Positions 8,947 through 17,443 of a DNA stretch of 64,000 bases are shown in pieces. This stretch comes from Oceanospirillaceae bacterium. Its GTDB lineage: Bacteria; Pseudomonadota; Gammaproteobacteria; Pseudomonadales; Litoribrevibacteraceae. How positions within the stretch are numbered: position 1 is the first letter of the stretch; every line of letters starts with the position of its first letter. The stretch covers positions 1-64,000 of the forward strand of contig JADFAD010000007.1 in the NCBI GenBank assembly GCA_015665455.1, given 5' to 3'. Both the position numbers and the translations under genes were made by a program. Below the pieces are notes generated by a model that was not told where the DNA came from, ran no database searches, and worked only from the letters and a program-made list of their open reading frames with translations.

Positions 8947-10166
8947 TGAGTGATAAGAAAGGTTTGATGGCTTGGGTTGATGACCGCTTGCCAGTAACAG
9001 AAGCTTATGAAAAACACATGAGCAAATACTATGCGCCAAAGAACTTTAATGTTTGGTATGTGTTTGGTGTTTTGTCGATGTTGGTTTTGGTCAACCAGCT
9101 TTTGACTGGTATTTGGCTGACTATGAGTTTTGTTCCATCTCAGGAAGGTGCATTTGCGTCCGTTGAATACATAATGCGAGATGTAGAGTGGGGTTGGTTG
9201 TTGCGTTATATGCATTCAACGGGCGCTTCGGCATTTTTTGTGGTTGTGTATTTACATATGTTCAGAGGGATAATTTACGGTTCTTATCAGAAACCACGTG
9301 AATTAATCTGGATATTCGGTATGTGCATCTATTTAGCGCTATGTGCTGAAGCATTCATGGGTTATGTATTGCCTTGGGGGCAGATGTCATATTGGGGGGC
9401 GCAGGTAATTATTTCCTTGTTTGGTGCCATTCCTTATGTGGGTGAAGACCTGACAACATGGATTCGTGGTGACTACCTAATTTCTGAGATCACATTGAAC
9501 AGGTTCTTTGCGTTGCATGTTATTGCACTGCCACTGGTTCTAGTTGCTTTAGTTGTTATGCATCTTTTAGCGCTGCATGAAGTTGGATCTAATAACCCTG
9601 ACGGTATAGACATTAAGAAAAACGTAGATGAAAATGGAGTTCCGAAAGACGGCATCCCATTCCATCCTTTCTATACTGTCCATGATTTGGTGGGTATTGT
9701 TGTATTCTTGTTTGTATTCTGCGGAATTATTTTCTTTATGCCTGAAATGGGCGGTTATTTCTTAGAGCATGCAAACTTCGAAGAGGCGAATCCATTTAAG
9801 ACGCCTGATCATATTGCTCCGACATGGTACTTTACTCCTTTCTATGCTGTTTTACGTGCTGTCCCTGATAAATTGTTGGGTGTAATCGCAATGGCGGCGG
9901 CAATTGCCATTTTATTCGTATTGCCTTGGTTGGATCGAAGCCCTGTGCGCTCAATACGTTACAAAGGTTTGTTGAGTAAAATTGCAATAGCATCTCTTGT
10001 TGTATCATTTATTATTCTAGGTGTATGTGGTTCATTACCTGCGTATGCTCAGCCACCTTGGTTAGCGCCAGTGATGACAGTTGTGTATTTTGCATTCTTC
10101 TTGTTGATGCCAATCTATACAAAACTTGAAAAGACTAAACCAGTACCAGAGAGGGTTACAGGCTAA
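8946..10166 (+). CDS. petB: Cytochrome b of the bc1 complex
   Basis: Membrane core of ubiquinol-cytochrome c reductase, binding hemes bL and bH. At 406 residues it matches proteobacterial fused cytochrome b. Paired histidine ligands lie in the second and fourth membrane helices (RYMHSTGASAFF and HVIALPLVLVALVVMH segments). The quinol-site motif appears as PTWY rather than the mitochondrial PEWY; PVWY-type variants are usual in beta- and gammaproteobacteria. Start and stop are directly coupled to petA and petC. Confidence 0.97.
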   Translation: MSDKKGLMAWVDDRLPVTEAYEKHMSKYYAPKNFNVWYVFGVLSMLVLVNQLLTGIWLTMSFVPSQEGAFASVEYIMRDVEWGWLLRYMHSTGASAFFVVVYLHMFRGIIYGSYQKPRELIWIFGMCIYLALCAEAFMGYVLPWGQMSYWGAQVIISLFGAIPYVGEDLTTWIRGDYLISEITLNRFFALHVIALPLVLVALVVMHLLALHEVGSNNPDGIDIKKNVDENGVPKDGIPFHPFYTVHDLVGIVVFLFVFCGIIFFMPEMGGYFLEHANFEEANPFKTPDHIAPTWYFTPFYAVLRAVPDKLLGVIAMAAAIAILFVLPWLDRSPVRSIRYKGLLSKIAIASLVVSFIILGVCGSLPAYAQPPWLAPVMTVVYFAFFLLMPIYTKLEKTKPVPERVTG

Positions 10167-10927
10167 TGAAAAAGCTACTTTCTGTATTTTTATTAAGCAT
10201 TGTTGCTCCTGTTCTAGCTGTCGCTGCAGGCGGTGGCTATCCGTTGGATGATATGAAGCCTAACGTTGCAAATAACGCATCTTTGCAGCGTGGTGCTCAA
10301 ACCTTTGTTAACTATTGCTTGGGTTGTCATGAGATGGGTTACTCACGTTATGAGCGAGTAGCAGATGATTTGGGTATTCCTCATGATTCAGTTGTGGATA
10401 ACTTGATCTTTGATGATGCAAAAATTGGTCAGCACATGACTAACGCGATGACAGTTGATGCTGCTAAGCGTTGGTTTGGTACTGCACCACCAGATTTAAC
10501 ATTGGTTGCACGTGTTCGTGGTTCGGATTGGTTATATACTTACCTTCGTACGTTCTATGAAGACACTACGCGTCCGTTTGGTGTTAACAATGAGGTGTTT
10601 CCGAATGTTGGTATGCCTCATGTGTTAGCTGAACTGCAAGGTCTTCAGAAGAAGGGTTGTTCTCAGGTTCCTGTTGAAATTGATGTGCTTACAGGGCAAG
10701 ACATTACTGAAGAGCGTTGCGATGTTCTTTATCTTGCAGAAGAAGGTGAATTATCTCCTGCAGAGTATGAAGAAACGGTATATGATCTGGTTAACTTTTT
10801 AGTTTATACAGCGGAACCAATGCAGCAAGAGCGTATTCGCATTGGCATCTATGTTATGTTGTTCTTGTCTGTATTCTTTATCTTTGCTTACTTGTTGAAT
10901 CGTGAGTATTGGAAAGATATCCACTAA
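10166..10927 (+). CDS. petC: Cytochrome c1 of the bc1 complex
   Basis: Membrane-anchored c-type cytochrome that accepts electrons from the Rieske protein. A signal peptide covers residues 1-20. The heme-binding motif CLGCH sits at about 51-55, the likely methionine ligand in GMPHVL near 155, and a C-terminal anchor helix (IGIYVMLFLSVFFIFAYLL in part) precedes a short basic tail. Residues CSQVP and RCDV may form the extra disulfide seen in some gammaproteobacterial c1. It is the last gene of petABC. Confidence 0.96.
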   Translation: MKKLLSVFLLSIVAPVLAVAAGGGYPLDDMKPNVANNASLQRGAQTFVNYCLGCHEMGYSRYERVADDLGIPHDSVVDNLIFDDAKIGQHMTNAMTVDAAKRWFGTAPPDLTLVARVRGSDWLYTYLRTFYEDTTRPFGVNNEVFPNVGMPHVLAELQGLQKKGCSQVPVEIDVLTGQDITEERCDVLYLAEEGELSPAEYEETVYDLVNFLVYTAEPMQQERIRIGIYVMLFLSVFFIFAYLLNREYWKDIH

Positions 10928-10953
10928 TTAAAGTGGAGTAGTTAAAAGTATAT

Positions 10954-10985
10954 GGGTGTGTGGTTTAGCTGCACACCCTATTTTT
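10954..10985 (+). terminator. Terminator-like hairpin between petC and sspA
   Basis: GGGTGTG (10954-10960) pairs with CACACCC (10972-10978) around an 11-base loop, followed by TATTTTT. This could end or attenuate petABC transcription before sspA. Confidence 0.5.
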
Positions 10986-11006
10986 GGTTTTAATTTGGGG
11001 TGAATT

Positions 11007-11630
11007 ATGGGTGTTGTTGCCAAACGTTCTTCTATGACGTTTTATTCTGATGGCGAAAGTCATTACAGCCATCGTGTGCGCATTGTTCTTGCTGAGAAAG
11101 GTGTTGCTGTTGATGTATTGGATGTTAATCCAGGCAATAAGCCAGAAGATTTGGCTTCTTTAAACCCATATAACGAGCTACCTACATTGGTGGATCGTGA
11201 TTTGGTGCTTTATCAGCCAGAGATTATGATGGAATACTTGGATGAGCGTTTTCCTCATCCGCCGCTATTGCCTGTGTATCCTGTTGCTCGTGCGCAAAGT
11301 CGTTTGTGGATGTACCGAATCGAGCGCGATTGGGGGCCGTTGGTTGATCAGATCTTGGCTGGCGAAGGCGATTTAGATAAAGCGAGAAAAAGTTTAACGG
11401 ATAGCATTGTTGCTGTTTCGGGTATTTTTGAAGAAAAACCTTATTTCATGAGTGATGACTTCACTGTTGTGGATTGTCTGGTTGGACCGATTCTTTGGCG
11501 TTTACCAAAAATGGGTATTGAATTGCCAGAAAGCACGGCAAAAGGTTTGATCAATTATATGACTCGATTATTTGAGCGAGAGTCATTTCAGGCGAGTTTG
11601 TCTGAAGCTGAGCGCGAAATGCGTCTTTAA
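11007..11630 (+). CDS. sspA: Stringent starvation protein A
   Basis: Glutathione-S-transferase-fold protein that binds RNA polymerase and alters promoter choice in stationary phase. The N-terminal thioredoxin domain has FYSDGESHYSHRVRIVLAEKG and NPYNELPTLVDRDLVLY; the helical C-terminal domain begins near HPPLLPVYPVARAQSR. At 207 residues it matches the family. It lacks the catalytic residue pattern of true GSTs, as expected. It lies downstream of petABC and upstream of sspB, a conserved order. Confidence 0.95.
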   Translation: MGVVAKRSSMTFYSDGESHYSHRVRIVLAEKGVAVDVLDVNPGNKPEDLASLNPYNELPTLVDRDLVLYQPEIMMEYLDERFPHPPLLPVYPVARAQSRLWMYRIERDWGPLVDQILAGEGDLDKARKSLTDSIVAVSGIFEEKPYFMSDDFTVVDCLVGPILWRLPKMGIELPESTAKGLINYMTRLFERESFQASLSEAEREMRL

Positions 11631-11650
11631 TTGAACTTGGAGTAAGAATA

Positions 11651-12067
11651 ATGACGCCAAGTAGGCCTTATTTAATTCGTTCGTTACAGGAATGGATGGT
11701 TGATAATAACTTCACTCCATACATTGTGGTGGATGCAGGTGTACAAGATGTGCAGGTGCCCCAGGACTTTGTTTCTGATGGGCAAATTATTCTTAATATT
11801 GCACCTTCTGCTGTCAGGGGCTTGATTGTTAGTAATGACGCAATAGACTTTAATGCTCGATTTGGTGGAGTGCCAATGCGGGTTTATGTTCCTATTGTTG
11901 CTGTGTTAGCAATTTATGCTCGTGAGAATGGTCAGGGTATGGTCTTTGGTGCGGAGCCCGGAGCTCCTCAGCCGGATGATGAGCCTTCTTTGAAGGTAGT
12001 GGATGATTCCAGTTCTGATGAGAAACCGGCTGAGAAAGCAAAGCCGAGTTTGAAAGTTGTAAAATAA
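11651..12067 (+). CDS. sspB: ClpXP adaptor SspB
   Basis: Binds ssrA-tagged peptides and delivers them to ClpXP. The N-terminal substrate-binding domain includes RPYLIRSLQEWMVDNN, TPYIVVDA and the PMRVYVPIVAVLAIYARENGQG region in segments. A flexible acidic linker follows, and the C-terminal ClpX-binding tail ends in PSLKVVK, the conserved XB motif. A second, similar PSLKVV stretch occurs near 115, which looks like a duplicated tail motif. 138 residues. Confidence 0.95.
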   Translation: MTPSRPYLIRSLQEWMVDNNFTPYIVVDAGVQDVQVPQDFVSDGQIILNIAPSAVRGLIVSNDAIDFNARFGGVPMRVYVPIVAVLAIYARENGQGMVFGAEPGAPQPDDEPSLKVVDDSSSDEKPAEKAKPSLKVVK

Positions 12068-12068
12068 A

Positions 12069-12093
12069 AAAGAGCCGAAAGGCTCTTTTTTTT
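12069..12093. terminator. Bidirectional terminator between sspB and dolP
   Basis: AGAGCC (12071-12076) and GGCTCT (12081-12086) close a GAAA tetraloop. The stem is flanked by an A tract on the left and a T tract on the right, so it can act for both convergent operons. Confidence 0.88.
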
Positions 12094-12109
12094 GATCAAT
12101 TATATGGCT

Positions 12110-12679
12110 TTAAATATATTCGAATAGCTTAACTATTCGCTCCACGCCGTAGACGTCTTGGGTGATAGAGACTGCATGGTCAGCTTCAGTCTCGGTGACT
12201 AAGCCCATTAGATAGACGGTCCCTTGTTCAGTGATTACTTTGATTCTTGAGCTTGGAAAATTCTCGGCAAATTTCATTTGTGAAGTAACTTTTGTGGTGA
12301 GCCATGTATCATTCGTTCTGGACAACCAAGTGCTGACACCGGAGACTTTTAGTTCGTTATAGACTTTTTTAACGGCTCTTGTTTCTGAGGCTACGTGACC
12401 GGCAAGAGATTTACTTTCTTCATTGGGTACTTCTCCTACAATGAGTACTATGCCGTTAAAGCTGACGGTGTCTATGTTTGAGTCTTTGAGTAGTTGTGAT
12501 GCCTTTCTTAGGTTGACACTAACTTTTGTTTCTATATTTTGGTCTTCAACAACTGCGCCAAGTGTTCTGGTTCCTTTGTGCTCTTCTATCGGGGAGTTTG
12601 AAGTGGCGTCCAATAAGCTCACACAGCCTGTAGTTAGTAAAAATAGAGTATAGAGGCTGAAAGCTTTAATTAGATTCAT
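12110..12679 (-). CDS. dolP: BON-domain outer-membrane lipoprotein (DolP/YraP-like)
   Basis: A 189-residue lipoprotein. The lipobox LTTGC places the acylated cysteine at residue 19. Two BON domains follow, roughly 48-115 (ending KKVYNELKVSG) and 125-189 (IKVITEQGTVYLMGLVTETEA). E. coli DolP sits at the outer membrane and division site and supports envelope integrity. The order lpoA-yraN-diaA-dolP is the same as in E. coli. Its start overlaps the diaA stop by four bases. Confidence 0.92.
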   Translation of the reverse strand: MNLIKAFSLYTLFLLTTGCVSLLDATSNSPIEEHKGTRTLGAVVEDQNIETKVSVNLRKASQLLKDSNIDTVSFNGIVLIVGEVPNEESKSLAGHVASETRAVKKVYNELKVSGVSTWLSRTNDTWLTTKVTSQMKFAENFPSSRIKVITEQGTVYLMGLVTETEADHAVSITQDVYGVERIVKLFEYI

Positions 12680-13269
12680 TGAGATTCCTCAAATAGCTGG
12701 TGATCAATCAAATCGCACAAACAGTGAATGATGCTGATGTGGGCTTCGTGTATGAAGGGTTTGATGTCGCTGGGTACTCTTAGTTCAATATCATGTTCGG
12801 TTAGCAGGCTTGATACGCCTCCACCATCTCCGCCAGTAAGTGCAATGACTGTGATTTCACGGTCATGGGCGGCTTGAATGGCTTGGATTATATTGGGTGA
12901 ATTGCCATCAGTTGAAATGATGACGAGAATGTCACCGGGTTGACCTAGGGCTTTAATTTGTCGGGCATAAACTTCAGCAAAACTAAATGTACTGGATATA
13001 CCGTTGGTCGCACAATTGTCTGTGCCTATGGTCAGAGATGGAAGGCCGGGTCTGTCCTGATGGTATTTATTTAATAATGTTGAGGATAGTAGTTGTGCAA
13101 CAGCAAGAGATACACCGTTACCACATGTGATGATTTTATTTTCGTTAACCAAGCAGCCAATTAACCACTGGCTTACAAGGCATATGTCATCAGTAAGCAA
13201 CTCAGCGGTATGCATCTTAGTTTCGACTGATTGTCCTATGTGCATTTGAATACGATCTTGCAGGCTCAT
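12676..13269 (-). CDS. diaA: SIS-domain protein DiaA (DnaA-binding)
   Basis: A 197-residue SIS-fold protein related to GmhA. The sugar-phosphate isomerase loop is seen in TCGNGVSLAVAQLLSS and the IISTDGNSPN segment. In E. coli, DiaA forms a tetramer that loads DnaA at oriC. The assignment as DiaA rather than phosphoheptose isomerase rests on its position between yraN and dolP and on the NKYHQDRPGLPSLTI segment, which is typical of DiaA. Confidence 0.9.
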   Translation of the reverse strand: MSLQDRIQMHIGQSVETKMHTAELLTDDICLVSQWLIGCLVNENKIITCGNGVSLAVAQLLSSTLLNKYHQDRPGLPSLTIGTDNCATNGISSTFSFAEVYARQIKALGQPGDILVIISTDGNSPNIIQAIQAAHDREITVIALTGGDGGGVSSLLTEHDIELRVPSDIKPFIHEAHISIIHCLCDLIDHQLFEESQ

Positions 13270-13290
13270 TTAGGTCTCTTAAAGATTTAT

Positions 13291-13668
13291 TTAGAACGCG
13301 TTGCGAATCCAGTTTATTTGGTGATTCTGGTCATTGAATATGATGCTTATTACATCAAACCTACATAGGCTATTGCTGTACTGTGGTGTTGCTTGTAAAA
13401 ACTTAGAGGCTGCTTTACGTATACGCAATTGCTTCTTTTGATTGATTGTTTCTTCTGGGCGTCCGAATTCTATATTTGATTTTGCTCGAACTTCACAAAA
13501 GATAACGACCTCACCATCGATACCGATAATATCAATTTCTCCAAATTTACATAAGTAATTTTTCTGAAGTATTTTGATTCCAGAAGATGAGAGGTGTTTC
13601 TGGGCTATACCTTCGAATTTGTCACCAATCTCTTTAGTGGACTTTGATCGGCGTAGGAGATGCTTCAT
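13291..13668 (-). CDS. yraN: YraN family (UPF0102) nuclease-fold protein
   Basis: A protein of about 125 residues. It carries the family core GEIDIIGIDG, then FCEVRAKSN, with the acidic and basic residues of a restriction-endonuclease-like fold. The C-terminal CRFDVISI segment is also conserved. The biochemical role is not established. I prefer the ATG at 13668, preceded by GGAAAG; in-frame ATGs at 13680 and 13689 would add four or seven residues. The gene overlaps the lpoA 3' end by about 35 bases. Confidence 0.9.
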   Translation of the reverse strand: MKHLLRRSKSTKEIGDKFEGIAQKHLSSSGIKILQKNYLCKFGEIDIIGIDGEVVIFCEVRAKSNIEFGRPEETINQKKQLRIRKAASKFLQATPQYSNSLCRFDVISIIFNDQNHQINWIRNAF

Positions 13669-15442
13669 AGGGCTTTCCATAGCGAACATAGCTGACTGGG
13701 AATTCTCGAATTAATTGATTTTGGCCGTTGAAGTAAATGTTGGAACTAAAGGCTTTTACTTGGTGATAGTTTATGGCTAAAAGTGTCGGGAGGTTGATGG
13801 CTGCAGAGAATATATCCGCCCCCCAGCTGTATAGTTTAGCGCTTGGTTCTTCTTTTCCAGGAAGAAGATCTGAAGATGTGTATTTATTTGGTGACCAGTT
13901 GGAGTCTGCAAATATTATATTATTTAGGTCTTTATCTTTTTTGTTGGAATAAAGTCTGCTTGATATGTCGGAGTTACTGAAAACTTGAATTGAATCAGCA
14001 AAATAAAATGCCATTAAGGGGTTGGTCTGGCGTAGATCTTTATATTTTAATGGGCTGTAGATAAATTCTATGTCGTTTCTTCTTCGTGCAGTGAACTCAA
14101 TGGGGCTACGAACCAGTCGGCTGATTTGTTGTGCACGTTGGTTGCTTTTATCTATTTCGAGCAGACTTTTTAGGCTGTTGGCCCAGCTTTTGTCTAGTAC
14201 CTGTATATGGCTTATTTTTCCGCCTTGCTGATTGAAAGCTTGGCTGAACTCAGACGCAAGTTTCATCCCCTTATTGGAATCGTAGGTTAGAACTGCACCT
14301 GTTTTAAGGTTTCTTTTGATGGCTTCTTTAGCCATGGTTTTTGCTTCATCTTCCGCTTGTAAGCCCATGAAAAATAGATTGCTTGGTAGTTCTTTTGTAT
14401 TCGGGGAATTAAGCGCGATGGTTGGGTATTTTAGTTGAGGCAATGCTTGCAGTGCTTGTACATTCTTACTGTCGAGAGGGCCTAGGATTAAGTCGGCATG
14501 AATGTCGTTGTACGTTGAAATAAAGTTGCCTGAATTGCTGTTGATTATTTGTATATCAGGGCGAATATCAGGTGGCAGTTGGAAGCTTGCCATAATCAGT
14601 CCTTGGGTTATTGCTTTGCTTACATTTGCAAATTTTCCTTCTAGAGGGAGAAGTACTGCAATGGATTTAATTTGTGCTTGGTCGGGTAGAGGAAGGCTTC
14701 TTGCTTCTAGGGGGAGATTTAGACTGGCAGGGTGATTTGGATTGCTTGATAGCCATTGGGATAAGGCAATGCCTTTAAATTGAAGCTCTGTGTCATTTTT
14801 GATGATCAAAGCTAGCTCTAACCAGCCCTTTATTAATTCAGATTGCGTGTTCTTGATGTTGATTGCCAGCTGCTCAGAGGGTTGTGTTGATGTTATTTCC
14901 CACAGTGTAAAGTTAAGCTCTTGGCGTTGTGTCTCTGAGAGAATTGGCTCTAGGTGATCAAGTAGCGATATGGCGTTTGAAAGTTTGCCTTTCTTGGCTA
15001 GTAATTCAGCATAGCTTCTTTGCCAAAGCCATTGATTCTCTTCGTTAAGAGTAGATAGTGCATCAGACGTCATTTGTTCAAACCAAAACGGAGCCTGTGC
15101 CGCATTTGTGTATGAAATGCATTGAGATTGAAGGAATATAAATTTGGCTTGATGAATATGATCTAGATGGTTTGTATTTGTTGTATTTTGAAGTGTTGTT
15201 GAGCACGAGTTAAAGTCTTTGGCGAGGAAGTATTCATTTGCTGCGGCAATCTTTAGCTCTGTTTTATGTGGCTCAAGCGCGATGTTTGCTTGAGATAGAA
15301 GTGATTCTGCTTTTGAGTATTGTGTAGATGTAGTCTCAGTGTTTGTGTTTGGAGTTGATGCACAGGCAGACAGGAGGATAAGGAACCCATATACTAGCGC
15401 TTTTATTATCACTGAAGTGGATTGAGTATTAACTATGGTCAC
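13634..15442 (-). CDS. lpoA: Penicillin-binding protein activator LpoA
   Basis: Outer-membrane lipoprotein that activates PBP1a from outside the peptidoglycan. The lipobox is LLSAC at about 23-27. An N-terminal helical repeat domain runs to about 240. A C-terminal periplasmic-binding-protein-like domain follows, starting near IKSIAVLLPLEGKFANV, with DLILGPLDS and NIIFADSNW. At 602 residues it is within the family range. The GTG start at 15442 has an AGAGGA site at good spacing and overlaps the divergent rsmI start by eight bases. An internal GTG at 15412 is possible but lacks an SD site. Confidence 0.94.
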   Translation of the reverse strand: MTIVNTQSTSVIIKALVYGFLILLSACASTPNTNTETTSTQYSKAESLLSQANIALEPHKTELKIAAANEYFLAKDFNSCSTTLQNTTNTNHLDHIHQAKFIFLQSQCISYTNAAQAPFWFEQMTSDALSTLNEENQWLWQRSYAELLAKKGKLSNAISLLDHLEPILSETQRQELNFTLWEITSTQPSEQLAINIKNTQSELIKGWLELALIIKNDTELQFKGIALSQWLSSNPNHPASLNLPLEARSLPLPDQAQIKSIAVLLPLEGKFANVSKAITQGLIMASFQLPPDIRPDIQIINSNSGNFISTYNDIHADLILGPLDSKNVQALQALPQLKYPTIALNSPNTKELPSNLFFMGLQAEDEAKTMAKEAIKRNLKTGAVLTYDSNKGMKLASEFSQAFNQQGGKISHIQVLDKSWANSLKSLLEIDKSNQRAQQISRLVRSPIEFTARRRNDIEFIYSPLKYKDLRQTNPLMAFYFADSIQVFSNSDISSRLYSNKKDKDLNNIIFADSNWSPNKYTSSDLLPGKEEPSAKLYSWGADIFSAAINLPTLLAINYHQVKAFSSNIYFNGQNQLIREFPVSYVRYGKPYEASPTPIKVH

Positions 15443-16283
15443 GGGATCCTCTGAGCCAGTTTTGTATATAGTGCCTACACCTATAGGTAATCTTGATGAT
15501 ATCTCGCAGCGTTGCCTTGCTGTGCTGAGTGAGGCTGATTTAATAGCTTGCGAGGATACCAGACACAGTAGCAGATTGCTTGATCATTATTCCATAAAGA
15601 CGCCTTTGACGGCACTTCACGATCATAATGAACGAGGGAAATCAGATTGGATTGTTAGTCGGTTAGAGGAAGGTACCAGTATTGCGTTAATAAGTGACGC
15701 AGGAACGCCTTTGATATCCGATCCAGGGTATCATTTAGTGAATAAAGTTCGGGAGGCAGGGTTTAGAGTCTCTCCTTTACCAGGGGCGTGTGCAGCTATT
15801 ACGGCGCTGAGCGCAAGTGGCTTGCCAACCGATCAATTCACTTTTGTGGGCTTTCTACCTGCCAAGAGTGGGCAAAAGAAAGGGAAGCTTCAAGAGTTAG
15901 TTGCTGAGACTGCTACTTTAATATTCTATGAGTCTCCTCATCGCATTTTAGCAACCTTAGAGGATATGAGGGGTGTGTTGGGTGAAAGAGAGGTGGTTCT
16001 CGCCAGAGAAATCACTAAGACTTATGAAACTTTTCTTAATGGTTCATTTGATGAGTTGCTAGATGCTCTTAATAATGACTCGAATCAACAGAGAGGAGAG
16101 ATGGTTTTGATGGTTTCTGGTGCCGATAAACGAGAGGTTAATGCTACTCTTGCAGGCTTGGATACTATGATTAAATCTTCTTTGAAGTACCTAGGGGTCA
16201 AGCAAACATCGTCCTTGTTGTCTGATATTACAGGCTTGAGAAAAAAAGAGATTTACCAGCGTGCTTTGGAGATATCAGAGTAG
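15435..16283 (+). CDS. rsmI: 16S rRNA (cytidine-1402-2'-O)-methyltransferase
   Basis: SAM-dependent methylase of the tetrapyrrole-methylase fold that modifies C1402 in the ribosomal decoding centre. Motifs include YIVPTPIGNLDDIS, CEDTRHS, LISDAGTPLISDPG and FYESPHRI. At 282 residues it is normal. The ATG at 15435 has no clear SD sequence and lies just inside the divergent lpoA start, so the two genes share a very compact start region. Confidence 0.96.
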   Translation: MVTGSSEPVLYIVPTPIGNLDDISQRCLAVLSEADLIACEDTRHSSRLLDHYSIKTPLTALHDHNERGKSDWIVSRLEEGTSIALISDAGTPLISDPGYHLVNKVREAGFRVSPLPGACAAITALSASGLPTDQFTFVGFLPAKSGQKKGKLQELVAETATLIFYESPHRILATLEDMRGVLGEREVVLAREITKTYETFLNGSFDELLDALNNDSNQQRGEMVLMVSGADKREVNATLAGLDTMIKSSLKYLGVKQTSSLLSDITGLRKKEIYQRALEISE

Positions 16284-16297
16284 TTGAACTGAAACTG

Positions 16298-16326
16298 TTG
16301 AATGCTGATGGTATATACAGTATTAT
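16298..16326 (+). promoter_or_regulatory. rnpB promoter
   Basis: TTGAAT (16298-16303) and TATTAT (16321-16326) are separated by exactly 17 bases. The predicted start, near 16333, coincides with the 5' end of helix P1 of RNase P RNA. Confidence 0.75.
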
Positions 16327-16333
16327 GCGGTTT

Positions 16334-16692
16334 CCAAGTCAGCTGGATAATCGCCGCTTTAACTATCTCGATAGTTGAAGGGGAGGAAAGTCCGGGCTCC
16401 ATAGGGCAGGGTGCCAGGTAACGCCTGGGCGGTGAAAGCCGACGGCCAGTGCAGCAGAGAGTATACCGCCTAAGCTCAGTAGAGCCGGTAAGGGTGAAAT
16501 GGTGCGGTAAGAGCGCACCGCGCAGCTGGTAACAGTCTGCGGCGATGGTAAACCCCACTCGGAGCAAGACCAAATAGGAATCCATTTGCTGTGGCCCACA
16601 GTGGATTCGGGTAGGTTGCTTGAGCTTTTTGGCGACAAAAAGCCTAGATGAATGATTATCCTCGACAAAACCCGGCTTATAGGCTGGCTTGG
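16334..16692 (+). ncRNA. rnpB: RNase P RNA (bacterial type A)
   Basis: Catalytic RNA that matures tRNA 5' ends. The conserved core is plain: GGGGAGGAAAGTCCGGGCTC (16380 region), AGGGCAGGGTGCCAGGTAAC, AGTGCAGCAGAGAG, and near the end GACAAAACCCGGCTTATAGG. The ends were set by helix P1: CCAAGTCAGC at 16334-16343 pairs with GCTGGCTTGG at 16683-16692, with one G-U pair. The gene lies between rsmI and mraZ. Minus-strand reading frames across it are spurious. Positions 16693-16890 are AT-rich and hold nothing I recognise. Confidence 0.97.
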
Positions 16693-16891
16693 AACTTTTC
16701 TTTGTTATATTCCTTTTTTGTATTCCTTTCTCTCTTCTAATGAGACCTTAATCTAAACTTAAAGTAATTTCTTAGGTTTGGCTTTTATCTGTTTGTTTAT
16801 TTTGTGTTTTTCTGTGAAAAGATGTTTTCGAATAAAACCTATCTCTTTGATTTTTATGGTTTTTGTGTTTTCTTCCTTTTAATGTAATTAC

Positions 16892-16920
16892 TTGCAAAAA
16901 GTCAATAGTCTTCTTATAGT
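16892..16920 (+). promoter_or_regulatory. Promoter of the mra/dcw cluster
   Basis: TTGCAA (16892-16897) and TATAGT (16915-16920) with a 17-base spacer. The predicted start, near 16927, is directly in front of the MraZ boxes. Confidence 0.75.
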
Positions 16921-16928
16921 GTCGAAAT

Positions 16929-16968
16929 GTGGGGGAAAGTGGATAAAAGTGGTTCTTTCTGGAAAAAG
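16929..16968 (+). promoter_or_regulatory. MraZ operator: four ten-base direct repeats
   Basis: Four repeats start at 16929, 16939, 16949 and 16959, each with a TGG core (GTGGGGG, GTGGATA, GTGGTTC, CTGGAAA) on a strict ten-base period. MraZ is known to bind tandem TGGGN boxes spaced by five bases in front of its own gene, so this is almost certainly its autoregulatory site, overlapping the start of the transcript. Confidence 0.8.
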
Positions 16969-16987
16969 AGTCGCAAGGTGGGGTTAA

Positions 16988-17443
16988 GTGTTCAGAGGTG
17001 TAAGCTCAATCAATATGGATGGCAAGGGACGCATGGCGTTTCCTACACGTTATCGTGAGCGATTGATGGAGCAGTTCGATGGTAATTTGGTAATTACTAT
17101 TGATACCGAAGAGCGATGCTTACTCATTTATCCATTGACCGAATGGGAAGTGATTGAGAAAAAAATTGAATCACTTCCAAGTTTTAATCGTGCTGCTCGT
17201 AGAATTCAACGCTTATTGATTGGACATGCAACTGATTTAGAGTTGGATGCTAGTGGACGGGTTTTATTGCCTGCACCATTACGGGATTACGCAAGTCTCG
17301 ATAAAAAATTGATGTTGATTGGTCAGGGTAAAAAGTTTGAGCTTTGGAGCGAAGAACTCTGGGAGCGGTGTAGAGATGAATATCTGGATGATGGCTCCGA
17401 TGGAGATGCGTTACCAGAAGAGATGATGAATTTATCGCTTTGA
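16988..17443 (+). CDS. mraZ: Transcriptional regulator MraZ
   Basis: AbrB-fold repressor of the division/cell-wall cluster, 151 residues. Two copies of the MraZ fold are seen; the first holds [16 protein letters not shown] and the second [17 protein letters not shown], the conserved DNA-contact D-x-x-G-R motifs. Starts with GTG. The tandem boxes just upstream fit autoregulation. Its stop overlaps the rsmH ATG. Confidence 0.96.
   Translation: MFRGVSSINMDGKGRMAFPTRYRERLMEQFDGNLVITIDTEERCLLIYPLTEWEVIEKKIESLPSFNRAARRIQRLLIGHATDLELDASGRVLLPAPLRDYASLDKKLMLIGQGKKFELWSEELWERCRDEYLDDGSDGDALPEEMMNLSL

Noticed and set aside
8353-10927. Unusual PTWY in cytochrome b as a sign of altered quinol chemistry
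   Set aside because: Replacement of the Glu of PEWY is normal in beta- and gammaproteobacterial cytochrome b.
16253-16668. Two minus-strand reading frames of about 100 codons
   Set aside because: They lie across RNase P RNA, whose conserved sequence explains the open frames.
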